Shown here: in pieces, positions 36,636-49,342 of the stretch
How the letters are laid out: the number at the start of each line of letters is the position of its first letter
Numbering within the stretch: the first letter of the stretch is position 1
From: Monosporascus cannonballus
Lineage: Eukaryota > Ascomycota > Sordariomycetes > Xylariales
Assembly (NCBI GenBank): GCA_004154925.1
Contig: QJNS01000052.1
Location: 124,001 to 188,000, forward strand
Length of the DNA: 64,000 bases
Reading direction: 5' to 3'
Position numbers and translations under genes: made by a program
The notes under the pieces: generated by a model
Told to the model about the DNA's origin: nothing
The model's database searches: none
The model's input: the letters and a program-made list of their open reading frames with translations, nothing else

Positions 36636-36831
36636 TGTTATAATCTGATATGTCCTGGCCTGCGGAAACGGTCGTAACTGTGATGGGGCTGTATGGAGCC
36701 CTATTATGAAGCACCGGACAAACGCCGGTACCAAGCAGCACTAGCGCAGCGCCTTATATGCGAACACACACAACTGTATTTTCATCTTCCATTTCTTGTC
36801 TCTTTAGCTAGAAAATAAACTCTCATTGGCA
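36636..36831 (+). mobile_element. 196-bp probable solo LTR (short family D)
   Basis: Starts TGTTATAATCTG and ends CTCATTGGCA. It is flanked by ACTAA (36631-36635) and ACTGA (36832-36836), which differ by one RIP-type G/A. A TTATATG box and a downstream AATAAA about 20 bp before the end mimic LTR promoter and polyadenylation signals. It is GC-rich, with no ORF and no second copy in the window, so less certain than the other solo LTRs. Confidence 0.5.
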
Positions 36832-36879
36832 ACTGATTGCAGACCGCTTAGGTGAAGCCTTTTACAGCAACAACAAAAA

Positions 36880-37208
36880 TAATAAGACCTATCCTGCAAA
36901 TTAGATAACCCGTAATTACTGAAACGCTCGTAATTATAGAGAAATCACTATGCTTATAAAAATTTATAATTATTACAGAAAACATAATTAATAATAATTA
37001 AGATAATAGTAAAAGCTATATATACGTTTATTATTTCTATAATTCAGATAATGTTAGTTTGTAATAATAATTCGTTATTTACAATACTTTTGATATTACG
37101 AAACGTAACTAGTTACCTTATTTATTATTTAAAGTTTTACCACATTTTTATTAATATACATCTATACGACTTACATTTAATAATTAGTTAAATTGCTTAG
37201 CGGTTATA
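36880..37208 (+). repeat. 5' LTR (LTR2 family, 329 bp) of element E
   Basis: Same orientation as 15970-16301 and 58939-59313, heavily RIP-mutated. It begins with a decayed TGTTACGACC and ends GCGGTTATA. The preceding AAAAA (36875-36879) pairs with GGAAA after the 3' LTR if two G-to-A changes occurred. Confidence 0.65.
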
Positions 37209-38581
37209 CGTTATAAGTTTTTATTTAGTAATATCATTAGATTTTAAATAATACCTATTTAAGTAAAATGTGAACCAATACTTAGGTATCTTTTATAGTT
37301 ATTTAATTCTAGGTCAAAATAAAGGAACTTTCGAAGCAAGTTTAGCAGCTAGCGAGTTAAGTAGCGATTACCTTAATTTGTATTATTGCGTTAAAATACA
37401 AAACGAAAAAGTGTTAATTTTAAGATAGAAAAAAAAGCGTTTATAGTTTTTTTTCATTTAGATACGAGCATATTTTCAGTTTTAAAATTTAGATAAACAC
37501 GTAAATAGAATTTTTATTATGGCGGTTTTCCTTATAGGAAATACACTGGACTTATATGGGCTAATAATAAGGAATTACTTAGAAAGCGCCGAAATTAATT
37601 AGAAAAAGGTTATTGAAGCTGTTTTCTTCAATTACACGAACTTTTCAAAGAAATTAAAAATTAAATTTAAGAATTTCGACGAAAAACAGACAACACTATA
37701 GCAGAGATTGTAGTTTTAACAAACGAGATTTATTTTGAAATATGTTATTAATTTTCAAAGCCTTCTTGTTAAGACAAAATAGACCGATAATAAAGGAAAT
37801 AATTAAATAAATATATTTTATAAGAGATTAAAAAACGAGGTTAAAAGTAAAAATAAAAAATTCGAAGAACGACGTATAGACAAGAGAGTAATATATTTTA
37901 GAGTATAGTAATTAATCAATAAATTAGAGAGAAGAGCCCGATATATTATTTATATTCTATAGTACGGCGCTAAACGTTATGAACTTCGAACAGATCTAGT
38001 GGATGAATAAAAATTAAATTAAATGTAATAATTATAGCAACATAAGACATTACTAAAGTATTTGCAAAATATCTAAAAAACCGGAACAAAATAATTAACT
38101 ACTGTTATTAAGAGAATAATCTAAACATATATAAATAAACATTAACAAAAATATTAATATAATTTAGGTTTAATATAAAATAAGATTATTATAATAGAAA
38201 GTCCGACTAAAAATACAAAAGACCAAAGAACTAGTATAAAAGGCGTTAGAAAAGTAATAATATACCTTAAAGTGTTAATTATAGAAATACCAGAAATAAA
38301 TAAAAGATATTTATCTAGGAGCTTTTAATGGATATAGCAGAATGTACGCCGTTTATTGCGGACGATGAAAATGCTCATTATATAACGAATAGAAAAGGTT
38401 TATTTATAAATGTAAAATACGTATATATAAGGACAGATTCGATTTCCTTAATCAAATCGGAGATAATAAGATAGATATATAATAATATTCATATTTTCTA
38501 ATTATTGCCTTATAAAACGATATTAATAAACGAACAGCTATATAGAATTAGCTAAAAATAAATATCTGTAAGAAAACGTTT

Positions 38582-38705
38582 TGTTACAGCACAGAAGAAC
38601 AAGAGTCTAGCCATTACACCACTAAAAGTGGAACGTTGTCAGGTCGAGCCCTAACCGCCTTGTTTTGCCCTATATACCTACAAGGTGCCACCTGGGACTG
38701 TAACA
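38582..38705 (+). mobile_element. 124-bp solo LTR (short family A), copy 1
   Basis: TGTTACAGCACAG..GGGACTGTAACA, bounded by perfect CGTTT duplications (38577-38581, 38706-38710). It contains a TATATA box and a small hairpin CCACT-AAA-AGTGG. It is nearly free of RIP although the host element E is riddled with it. Copies 2 and 3 (42222-42345, 51702-51825) are exactly the same length. Confidence 0.85.
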
Positions 38706-39736
38706 CGTTTTTTGCTTATATAATTAATATAATTATTAATCCATAAAAAAGTTAATTTAATATAATATAATAAAGTATTACTAAAAAATTACTACGAAGT
38801 TTTATTTTAAATTAGCATTTTTTATAATCTAAAAATAAAAAACGTTTTAAAAGAAATTCGAAAATTTAATTATAAATTCTATTAAAGGCATAGTGAATTA
38901 TAAAAAGTTAAATAAAACATTGTAAATAATACAGAAAAATAAGTTCCTTAATGAAATAAGAAACTCGTAATTAATTAAAAGATTTTAATATAACTTAAAA
39001 AGTAAATAGAACGATAAAAACGATAAATAGAATAGTTTAATACGTTATACATTAAAATATAAATAAAGTTCGATAAATTCAATAGAAAGTTTTAAAAAGG
39101 AAATTACATATAAAAAACTATAAAATAGCGAAATCCTGAAAAGGTAAAGAGAACTTATTAAAAAAGCTTTAAATACGACAATAAAAACTGTTAAAAGTTT
39201 TATTACCTTGGAAATATTAATTAAAATATATCAATACGCCGTAATACTGTATTAGTAATAATAGATTAAAATTAGTTTATATTAAATATTATTAACAAAT
39301 TTAAGTTATTATATAAATATAAATATCGAAAATTGAAAGCTTGCTTACAATAACGAAAATATTAAACGCAAAATTATTTATTTTAAAGTTTTTATTTAAA
39401 AGTTACAATATAATTTTAAAAACATTACGAATATATTAATATACGACTTAAGTTAATACAAAACTTAATTAACTTAAATGTATTTTATATATTATTTATA
39501 AGGAAAATTCGAAAAATACAAGCTATTTATATTCGATCGGAAATATTAACAAATTTAAATATAAAAATATAACAAATATGTATTTACGTAACAAAATAAA
39601 ATATAAGATAAAGATATTAAAATAATGTAGCATATTACTATTATTAAAATAAAATTAAAATAATAAATTATAATTATATAAAATAATACCGAGAAAAATA
39701 AGTAAGTTTATATTAATATAGTATATTATTATTATA

Positions 39737-41601
39737 ACGTTTGAAATAAACCTACCGGATAAATAAGCTTACCGAATAAGTTTTAATACTTTTATATAAT
39801 AAATTTAAATTAATTAATTATGACATATTAAAATAATAAGAATTAATCGGATTTGTTTTGCTAACTATATTTACAACCTTTTCATAAATTCGCGTATTAT
39901 GACCGAACTTATTACAAACGTTATATTTTTGGTTTTTCGTTTTAATTTTCTTACAATAATTATTTTTAACCGTTATTAATTGCATTTTTTGATATTATCT
40001 TTTTTCGGCCAAGGGCCTTGAATTTTTTTTTATATAATATATATTCCTTTTTTTAAGCCAGTTTATTTTTGATTTTTAGATATTTGCTAAAAATATTATT
40101 CATTTTGCATAAGTAAATATTTTCGTCTTTTAAAAACTATTTTTATAAAACAATACCCAAATAATTTTGTCAAGAAATTAATCGATTTAATTATTTTTGT
40201 CGGCGAATTACCATGGTGAGTTTCATTTTTATTTTATTTTTTTGGCAAATAATATTTCCGTTTTATTATTTCGCGCATATTTTTAAAGGTTTTTGCCAGG
40301 AGAGAAAAACGGAACCGGCAGAGGTTAACGGCGATACGATCGGTATAAATATGATTTAAGGAATTTCTAAATCGGATAAAACGTTATTAAGATTAAATAA
40401 AACAAATCCATTTTTTGCAAATTCCGTTTTAATATTTTCGAGTATTATAACAACTTTAAACGCGTTATAAAAACCGATAACGAAATCTTTTTTCGTAATA
40501 TAAATATAATATTGTTATATTAAATTTTCGCTATTCAACGAATAAATATATTTTAAAATAAAAAAACAAAATAGGTCGAACAATTAAAACCGATAATAAT
40601 ATCGTTATTCGCGTAATATTTTTCTAATTTGATTGAAGAATAATATTCGTAATCGTTAAAAATAAAAAAAGTTTCGATCTTTTTGTACGTATTTGGATAT
40701 ATTTATCTAAATATTAAACCTATTTTAAATTTCATTCTTTCGTTATTTAATTATTATTATTTCAATCGATTTTTTAAGAGGCTAATAATCAATGTATTTG
40801 GTATTAAAAATTAAAATAATTTTTCCTAACCAAAATGATAAATAACGTTAATATTTAACCTTACAAAGTAATAATTTAGATAATTATGTAATAATGTGCA
40901 TAATGAATTTTTATAAGGTAAATTAGAGTCTCTAAATCCTAGTTAAGATTTAAAATTATTAACTTTTTGAAATTATAATTAGCGTCGCATTTTCGTTATT
41001 TTTTAAATTATAACTTATTTATTATTTCTTTATTATGCTCATTTAAATCTTTTACGTTTTTAAACATTAATATTTACTATACCCCTTATTATAAAAACCC
41101 TTATTGAAAATTCCGTTTCGTCGAAAGTATAAATATTTTTTATCATACCGTATTTTGCGATTATAATCGGAATAAGCTTAAATACTTTACGAAATATCTC
41201 TAGATTTTTACATAATAGTTCTTAGAAATTAATCGTTTTTATTTAAGTAGGTTTTAATTTTTTTTGGGCGTTTAACATGGTTCGATACCTATTTAACCTT
41301 AACGTATGCTCTATTACGTGAAATAAATAATATATTTGCTATATTTTTAATATATTAAAACCGCACAAAAATGGTTCGTATATTTAAATTAAGAATTCGG
41401 CCGCTAATTACTTATTTTTCGATTGGTATTAATTTTCGCAAATTAAAGATAATATTTGCTTTAAAGGATTTCCAGCTATATCGTTTATACAAAGTAAAAT
41501 AAGTAACTTTATAAATCGAACTAGATATCGTATAATTAAATATTAGGTTTCGTTTTTTAACCTGAATAACTAAATTTATATTTATATTTTATAAGCCCCG
41601 T
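39737..41601 (-). mobile_element. Fot1/pogo-type DNA transposon remnant, in element E
   Basis: About 1865 bp, between TA dinucleotides (39735-39736, 41602-41603). The proposed ends start ACGTTTG and, on the other strand, ACGGGGC; only ACG is shared, so the terminal repeat is poorly supported. The decayed minus-strand transposase shows IYTFDETEFSI (first catalytic Asp, near 41120). Further on it has FNDYEYYSSIKLEKYYANND (second Asp of the D-G-H-x-S-H block changed to Asn, near 40650), matching the DDE domain of Fot1/pogo transposases. Size is normal for Fot1. Flanking Gypsy sequence resumes on each side. Confidence 0.72.
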
Positions 41602-42221
41602 TATATTATTATTACAAAAGAATAATTAATAAAAACTAGGTAGTTAAAAAATATTAAAATATATTCAATAAATTCATCCGGTACGTTAAATATAAAAGCC
41701 TTTTTTGGAAGAAAATTCTAATATAGAATTATTAACATAAAATTCATAAAATTATAAAATAATTTTACAGGAAACTCTATTTACAAAACTTTACTTTATT
41801 TATAATTGTAACGAAACTGAATTTCACGCTTTTAACAGAATACTTCAAAAATAAGTTATAAAAAAGATAAATTCGATTTCTAAAACGTTTCGTATTATAT
41901 ATTTTTCGTATTTGGAAAAAATAACAAATTATAATATATAATTAATTACCAATAATTAAATAACATTTTTGTTAAAAATTAAATTTTATTATTTTTAATT
42001 GCGGAAATAAAAAACCTATTTTACTAAATGAAATATTTGATAATATTCAATTTTGAAATTAAATATAATTTTATTTAAATCAACAAAAAATACAAATAAA
42101 AAATCGATTTTAAAGCGAAATCAAAATTGCATAAATATTTAATTAAGTTAATAAGCTTTATAAACGTAATAATAATTTCTTAACGAATAATAAATTATAT
42201 AACACGAAAATATCTTAATAT

Positions 42222-42345
42222 TATTACGGCAAAGAAGAACAAGAGTTTAGCTATTACGCCACTAAAAGTGGAACGGTATTAGGTCGAGCCCTGATCGCCT
42301 TATTCTGCCCTATATACCTATAAGGTGCCACTTGAGATTGTGAGA
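42222..42345 (+). mobile_element. 124-bp solo LTR (short family A), copy 2
   Basis: Bounded by perfect AATAT duplications (42217-42221, 42346-42350). It interrupts the reverse transcriptase of element E just upstream of its catalytic motif. Its ends are decayed (TATTAC and GTGAGA), and it has more C/T and G/A changes than copies 1 and 3. Confidence 0.82.
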
Positions 42346-45095
42346 AATATTTTTATTATGTATTATTTTAATAGCATTTGTCCTTGTTCGAAAACAGCAA
42401 AAATATGCATAAAATACGTTTATAAAGTTTTTTAAATGTTATAAAATGCCAAAGTATTAAGTTACGTAAAGGAAAATTAATGCTATATATAAAAAATAAA
42501 GTATTTGAAATAAATTATTACTTTAGAATATATTAAGATAAATTTTAAAAACATCGCTATATTTATAAAATTAGAAATATCAATTATAATTGAAAAGGCG
42601 TAAATATTAATTGGATTTGTTAATTGTTATATGAAACATATCTGGAACTTTAATACAATTATTATATTTTAAAATAGTGTTTTTCAGACAAAGAATTAAA
42701 ATAAATATTATAAATTAAAACCTGTTTTAAAATATTAAAGCTTTAATTATTTACAAATTTGTATTAATTATCTATATGTAATACGGTCTGTTAAGTTAGA
42801 AACCGATATTTCGAATTATACCTTAAACGTAGTAGTTGGATAGCGAAATAATTAAGGTAGAGTATGTTTTGTTATATTTCTTTCGTCAAAAATTGAAAAA
42901 CCCAATTTTAATTACGTTATTTTAAATAAGCAATTTATGGTTATAATTCTACCTTTTCGAGAATTTAAATATTTCTTTCATAAAATCTTTATTAAGTTAA
43001 AATCTATACGAATTATTAAGATTTTATTCGTTTTATTACGATTAAAAACTTTACAAGATAATAATTACGGTAGGGAAAGAAATAACGAATTTTAACTTCG
43101 TTATTATTTATAAACACGCGTAAATATAATGAAGCTGATATTATAAAAAGCGAATTAGATTTGAAAAAGAATTAATTTAAATTTATTATATAATTTTCAA
43201 TATTATTTGCAAATGAATATTTATGCATATATTAAGTTGAAATAATGGGGGTTATCCTATATGATATATAAATAAAAGTCCAAAATATGACGGCAATTTA
43301 TCGAAATATTTAAAAAATAATGTATAAATTTTTAAAAGAAATTAGTAAATAAATTTAGGACGCGATATATATAAATATTTAATGCGCCAACGTCTTAGTA
43401 TTTAATAAATCTTAAAAGGAATTTTACATATTAATTACTTTTATAAAATGAAAATAAGCATTTAAAATAACGATAATAGTATAACTTTAATAATAAAGCC
43501 AAAATAAAATAATATAACATTTACAAAAACTTGTAATCGTTGTTAATTTTAAAAATATTATCGGATATAATTATTATCAGTTTTATTACCCGATTTCCTT
43601 TCTTCAACAATCGAAAAACAGAAATATATTATCATAATATTTTCATAATTTTCGACAAAATATACGAAACGCTTTCTTAATTTTTTATTTTGTTGAAAGA
43701 ATTTTAACACATATTAAATAATATATATTTTTTCTGAAAATGGTTTTAATATTTATAACGGTTTGTATAAAATTATTTTCGACAAAACTATTACGTTTAT
43801 TAAGAAATAAAAAATAAAATTACAGGGTTATTTTGGGCTTAATTAAAATATATTTCCCATTATTATATAAATATTAAAATATTATTAATCGACGCATTTT
43901 TTAACTTTATATCCGATATTCACAAAAATATATACGACACATCTATTATTGTTAAAATAATATTTAGATTAAAACAATTAAGTAATTATATTAAAAATCA
44001 GAAATAAAATTAAAATCGGGATATAATTAAATAATTAAATATTGTAATTAAAACAATGTAAAGAGACTCATTTTTAAATAGAAGAACGGTTTATTTCATT
44101 ATAACAATATTTAAACAAAAAGACTTAATAAAAGATTCAATTTTAAAAATATTAATCCGTATAACATTATCAAAACAATTTTAAAAAAGTAATTATTAAC
44201 CAGATTTTCCATTAAAAGTAAAATTTTATTGCGTTTTTTAAACGTCTTTGCTTAAATCAGTAACTGATATTATTATAATATATACAGAACGGGATAATAT
44301 GGATATAAAAAAACAATCTTCCGTACAAAATAGAAAAAGCTTTTAATATACGAAAAAAACGGATATACTTATTACTTAATTAAATAAACAAATTATTCAA
44401 ATTTCGAAAATACTTAAAACTCGGAAAAAGTGTTATAAATACTTAATATCTATTAAAGGTTTTTTATTAATAACGACGCCGCTAGTATTAACATTATCTT
44501 AATTAATTATATTTATAAAAATATAATCGATACCTTTTAACTTTAACTAGTTAAATATATAATAATATCCGAAACGCTATATATAATATGCCATTTATTT
44601 TTATGTCATTTGTTTTCTTTTATATTTTAATTTATTTAATTTTGCCAGAAACTGTAAATTTCTAATTAATATATGCGATATATTGTCGGCCCATAATTTC
44701 TTTTATTTTCGAAAGCGATAAACGTTAATTTACGCTCGTTTTATCTTTTTTTCTGTTTTTTCGAATTCCGTTTTTTTCGTAAGTAATTAAAAATAAACGT
44801 TTTAATTACGAAGTGAAAGTGTTAATAATATCGTAAAAAGCTTAATTTCGCGGGATATATTCTTCGTATCGAAAGAGATTTAATATAAAAATACGATAAA
44901 ATAACAAATTGCAGTTTGCATAATACGAATATACGGGCATATTTACGGTAAAAAATTATAAGTTTAAGTAAGATATTTTGTTTTTTACATTTTTTTAAGT
45001 TACTATTTCGATACGACTTAATATAATAAATAAAATAAAAATAACTTACAAGAAAAACAAATTTTCGGAATGAAAATTATAGAAAAGGAAAATCA

Positions 45096-45499
45096 TATTA
45101 CGACTAAATAAAATGCGGCCTCAGAAAACGATCGTAATAAGGATTTACGGGATAAATGGACCAAATTACGCAATAACTCGACAAAATCGATCGTAAAGTT
45201 TTTAAAGCCAGGCTCGATAAAATGGAACGTAAAGCTTTTAAAGCCAAGCTTAATAAAATCGAATATAAAACCTTAAAAGCCAAATTTAATAAAGGTAATA
45301 AACTATAATATATAAATATATTTATTTCAATAATTTAAATAACAGCAATTTATAATATAATTTCGTTATCCAAAATACCCTTGATATTACAACGCGTAGT
45401 TAATTACTATATCCATTGCTCAGAATCCCACGATACTCCTTCCAACATAAACCCGTACGACTAAGGTTTAATAGTTGGTTAAACCCGTTAGCCGTCACA
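45096..45499 (+). repeat. 3' LTR (LTR2 family, 404 bp) of element E
   Basis: Begins with a decayed TGTTACGAC and a GCGGCCTCAG..AACGATCG block shared with the other LTR2 copies, and ends TAGCCGTCACA. The last 90 bp are hardly mutated, where the LTR meets the gene island. It is longer than the 5' LTR mainly through a three-unit tandem repeat (45180-45287). Confidence 0.75.
45180..45287 (+). repeat. Three 36-bp tandem units inside the 3' LTR of E
   Basis: Units at 45180-45215, 45216-45251 and 45252-45287. Each reads, in one frame, as a variant of the 12-residue peptide DKIERKAFKAKL. The 36-bp period preserves the frame, although no gene is otherwise recognised here. Confidence 0.85.
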
Positions 45500-45590
45500 G
45501 GAAAGGTCCATGGTAAGAGTCATCTTTGGCACAGTAATAGACCGATCTATTTTCTTCATTCTCTACGCCACGATACGCACGTAATGCACC

Positions 45591-46769
45591 TTACGTGATG
45601 GAGAAGTTGACGTCCTTGACATCCCCTTGCATCATCATGCCGTTGACAAGTCCGGTCAGACCCTCCATCACCGTCTTTGTTCGGTCGGAGCGGCACTTGG
45701 CTCTGACGACAAGCTCTTTCGTGGAGCTGTCCGCTGAAATATGGAGATCCGTGGATGCTTCCACGCCGTCCAGACCTCCAAGGCTCCCAAAGTAGTCCAG
45801 CTCGCCAAAATTGTAGCCTGATATACCGGGACTCTGGGACTGATCGTGACCTGGAAGTGTGAGAATGGAACTCGGCGTCGGATAATTTGCATTTTCTAAG
45901 TGCGGAGATGCCTGCGAACTCGCTAAGCCGAGCATGGTATCAAGGTCAAAGTCGGGGACGCCCGGCTTACCAATGGCATGTTGACCGTAATTCATGTTGA
46001 ACATATTGTCGCCACAATCCATACCTAGAGAATCAAAGCCGTTGTCCTCGAACATCATGGAAGGCGTAGACGGAGCAGAGGATGACGAGGCCGGTGAAGC
46101 TTCCACTTCATCTTGGGGGTTTGTCCCGGCCTGGGCGTTCTCTATCCGTCGGTGCAGAAGAGAGAATCTATTCTTTGCCGACAGAGCCGTCCGGCCGGGG
46201 AAGTGCCGGTTGACGATATCGCTCCAGTTCCTCCCTAACGTCTCGACCGCTTTTAGTAGAACTGAATCCTGTGATAGATCAGAATATTTGCACATTGGAA
46301 ACGGCAGAGTTTCGGGTCGTACCTCGTTCGCATCCCACGGACTGTGGTCGATGTTTGGATCTAGACTGTCGTTCCACCGCTTCCAGCATTGGTCACCATT
46401 CCGGGTGCCGACCTCTCCCGACACCTTGTTCCATCTGGTGCCATATTGTTTGACAGCGTCCCGCAGTCTCTGGTCTTCCTCGCTGGACCAGGGACCTTTC
46501 CGGAAGTCGTAGGCAAACTTGTAGTGCCATCGCTTGCGGCAATCTTTATTTGTCCTGCCCGGGAGATGGTTTGCGACGTGATGCCAGCTAATATCGCCCG
46601 ACTTGGAGGAAGCTACAGTGCAGTTCAGCAGTTAGCGCTAGTGAGTTTCCTTGGCGAAAGACATTGTATGGAACTAGATACCTTTCGTTACAGCAGATAT
46701 GAGTATCGCGTCTTGCTCCGCCGTCCATTTCTGGCGGTCTTTAGTGTCTGCCGGGCGCGATGCAGGCAT
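45591..46769 (-). CDS. Three-repeat Myb-type transcription factor
   Basis: Three exons (46769-46682, 46612-46323, 46268-45591) encode 351 residues. Introns are 69 bp (GTATCT..CTGTAG, branch GCTAACT) and 54 bp (GTACGA..CACAG). Myb repeats lie at about 14-61 (W15, W39, W58), 68-113 (KGPWSSEEDQRL; W71, W90, W109) and 119-165 (W122, W141, then Phe161 in the third position). The last is assembled only when the second intron is removed. The C-terminal half is Ser/Pro/Gly/Asp-rich without a recognised domain, as in many transcriptional regulators. A nuclear, sequence-specific DNA-binding role is family knowledge; the targets are unknown. The start is the only ATG before repeat 1. The frame is free of RIP damage. 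The gene is flanked 3' by the LTR of element E and upstream by a Fot1/pogo element about 650 bp away. Confidence 0.93.
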
Positions 46770-47425
46770 TGTGAATGACAGAGCTCTGTTGTCGCCGTAT
46801 CACCTGTCACCGACAGGCAGCCATGGGCGAGTCGAACCGAATGGAAAATAGAGGCTTGGGGAAGTTGGACATCAAAATATTGTTAGCCTGCGTCAAGGAG
46901 GGGTAATCGCGTCAGACTGTCGGTGGCGTTGGCGAGCGCGCCGAGGAACTGGCGGATGTCAGATTTGGAACCCCCACGATGACGGTGTTCGATGGATGCA
47001 TTATGAACGGGCACGATCTCACCGCACTTTTGCATATCTACTCATGAAACTCACAGGAGCATGATGGTGGTAGGCTAAGATGCGGCTGAGAGACGGAGAC
47101 AATGCAAGGTCCTCGTTCTCACCTCAGCAGGAGAGATATGTTGGGCTGTAAGCGTTTGAATAATCCGCGGGCTGGGCGGACGGGCTCTCCTGATACATGA
47201 GTGGCGGACGGAAGGGGTGTGATACGCCAAAGGATCATACGAGTATGACATTGAATCCTTGATAAAATATCCACGGTTGAAGCATTTTGGGGACAGTATA
47301 ACTTCCGACTGACTGCAAACGTTAACCGCTGACTTAGGGCTTGGTGAATACCGGGTTGCAGGTCCCACCTCCATCCTCCATCAGGGGGTGCGTTTTTCCC
47401 TATATATTACTAAACATATGGTATA
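46770..47425. other. Upstream (promoter) region of the Myb gene
   Basis: GC-rich, non-RIP host DNA up to the TA target of the Fot1/pogo insertion. Open stretches on both strands are short and carry no recognisable motif. The first 650 bp upstream of the Myb start are intact; distal promoter elements may have been displaced by the transposon. Confidence 0.5.
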
Positions 47426-49342
47426 AGGCGACGCCCCACCAACGCCCCATCCCCTTAACGCGCCACCCATTTTTGAAGCCATCGCCACAACAACCTTTCT
47501 ATACAAATAACGATATCTCAACAACCACTTAATCAATTAATTCCATATTAAGTAACGCATATAATAATATAATTTATTTCCACCTCGTTATCTTCTCCGT
47601 TTTCGAGAAATTCGTTTTGCTGTTAATTTTGCTAAATAACGGTAAAGCGTTTTTTTATAAAAGTTTTTAGCCTTATCTTTACCTTTTTAACCGAAATTAG
47701 TTTTACGAAATTTTTATTTACTTTGGGCTAAACATTTTTACGTATTCTGGGCTTTACTTATTTAACGGCTGTAATTAATTATTTATTACGAATTTCGGCG
47801 GTTATGAATTTAATAATCCTATTAGTAAGGGCCTTAACGACCTTACGGAATAAAAAGCGTACAGTAGGATTTCCGTAAGTTACATTAATTTTTACTATTT
47901 TTACTAAGGATTTTTAGAACCGGGTTAATTTCTTAAATAGTTTGGACGTTTTAATATTTAAAAAAATTATATATATTAAAAATTTAAGGCGTTTTAAAGT
48001 ACGAATCGATTTTCGAGTAGATATATTCCTTTTCGTCGTTTTTATCTAAATAAACCTATTATTTAATATTTTCGATTTATTAATAATATATGAATATATC
48101 GTTTTCTAATTACGTATAATATATTTCGAAATCATTATAACTTTTTTGTACGTTTCTAAAAACGTTTAAAAACTGGTTTTATTAGTAATTTCGAAAACTC
48201 GTTCGTAACAACATTTTCGAAATTAATAACGGAATATTTTTTAAAACAAATAAATATATATATTAAAAAGTTAAAAGAAATATACACAATATAAATAAGT
48301 AAAAACAATATGTATATTATATTTTAAAAATACAGTTATATAAATTATTCGGTAATATGGTTGTTATAGCCGCTAATTATTAATATGTTTTATTCGTCCG
48401 AGCTTTCGGGTTTAGTATAAAAAACAAAAGTTTTACGAAATTATTTTAACCCGATTTCGATATTTGTTTAGCCTTTTTTTTCAACGTAATAAAATTTTAG
48501 TTTTCGTATATTTTATCGTCCAAATTAAAGACTTAGTATTTTTATACGGTAACGTTATTAAAAATTATAAAAGGTAATAACACACGTCCGTTAATATTAA
48601 TATAAACTAGTATAATAATGTTTTAAATGTATTTTTTAAAAAACATTTTTGAAGGCTTTTTCGAAAATAAAAGAATTTTTACTTATTTTTTTATTATTTC
48701 GATTTCGTCCGCATTGTATCGGTTTTTTTTACTTAATAATCTTAACTTTTCATAAGGCGAAACGACCGAATAAAACGTTAATAGAATCAGGAAAACGATA
48801 TTTAAACGTTTATAATCGATTGCCGTATTTTTAAAAATATTAATTTTAAAACATCGACGTAAAAATCGTATTGATAATTTTTTTCCATTATTTAAAATTA
48901 TTATTATTAATCAAAAGACCTTATACGTATAAGCGGAATTACTTATAGGATAATGTATAACTTAATTAACTTAATATAATAATTTAGTATGTTAAAACTT
49001 TCTTTAAATTAATAATAATTTTTAACGACCTTTATTAATTTTTTTGGGATATTTTGGATACGGCGTAATATATATTATTTGTTAACTTGGTAACCCTTAA
49101 AGGTTGAACGTAAGGATTTTTTACGTTTTACCTTTTTAATCGCTTGCGCCGTATGGAATTAAGCTGAAAGCTGTATATTGTTCGAAAGCGCAGATTTTGA
49201 AAAATAAGAAGATAAATTTTTCAATTTTTAAAACTGGTGTTAAGAAGCTTTTTATAGGGAAAGAAATCAGTAAGTGGATTAACGCGTAACGCGGTTGTGG
49301 AGAGGCGCGTCGGGGGGATGGGTGTTGGTAGGGGGGTCGCCT
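47426..49342 (-). mobile_element. Fot1/pogo-type DNA transposon with readable inverted ends
   Basis: 1917 bp, flanked by TA (47424-47425, 49343-49344). Terminal inverted repeats start AGGCGACG and AGGCGACC and continue for about 30 bp (CCCC-ACCAAC-CCCATCCCC-like). The decayed minus-strand transposase shows KNRYNADEIEIIKK (first Asp of the DDE site, near 48700), INGRVLLPFIIF, and a C-terminal block (NPTVRFLFRKVVKALTNRI, about 47870) typical of Fot1-like proteins. The body is strongly RIP-mutated while the ends remain GC-rich. It lies inside gene island 2, about 650 bp upstream of the Myb gene. Confidence 0.85.

Larger units (their letters stand above)
36880..45499 (+). mobile_element. Gypsy retrotransposon E (LTR2 family) with nested insertions
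   Basis: About 6.5 kb after removing a Fot1/pogo element (39737-41601) and two 124-bp solo LTRs. Plus-strand remnants follow element G closely: gag 37.4-38.5 kb, protease about 39.3-39.5 kb, RT start resuming at about 41.76 kb, RT core 42.05-42.4 kb (cut at 42222, just before the YLDD region), RNase H about 42.78-43.1 kb (LETDISNYTLNVVVG), and integrase about 43.55 kb onward. The target duplication is AAAAA/GGAAA (RIP-consistent). It inserted about 90 bp downstream of the Myb stop codon. Confidence 0.82.

Noticed and set aside
38582..38705. Family A short element read as a tRNA-derived SINE
   Set aside because: The complementary strand contains AGTGGTGTAATAGCTAG, which resembles a tRNA A box. 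However, there is no properly spaced B box, no A-rich or simple-repeat tail, the length is fixed at 124 bp, and the ends and 5-bp duplications fit an LTR.
45994..46778. Overlapping plus-strand open frames in the Myb region
   Set aside because: They are opposite to the Myb exons, which carry unmistakable Myb repeats and correct splice sites.
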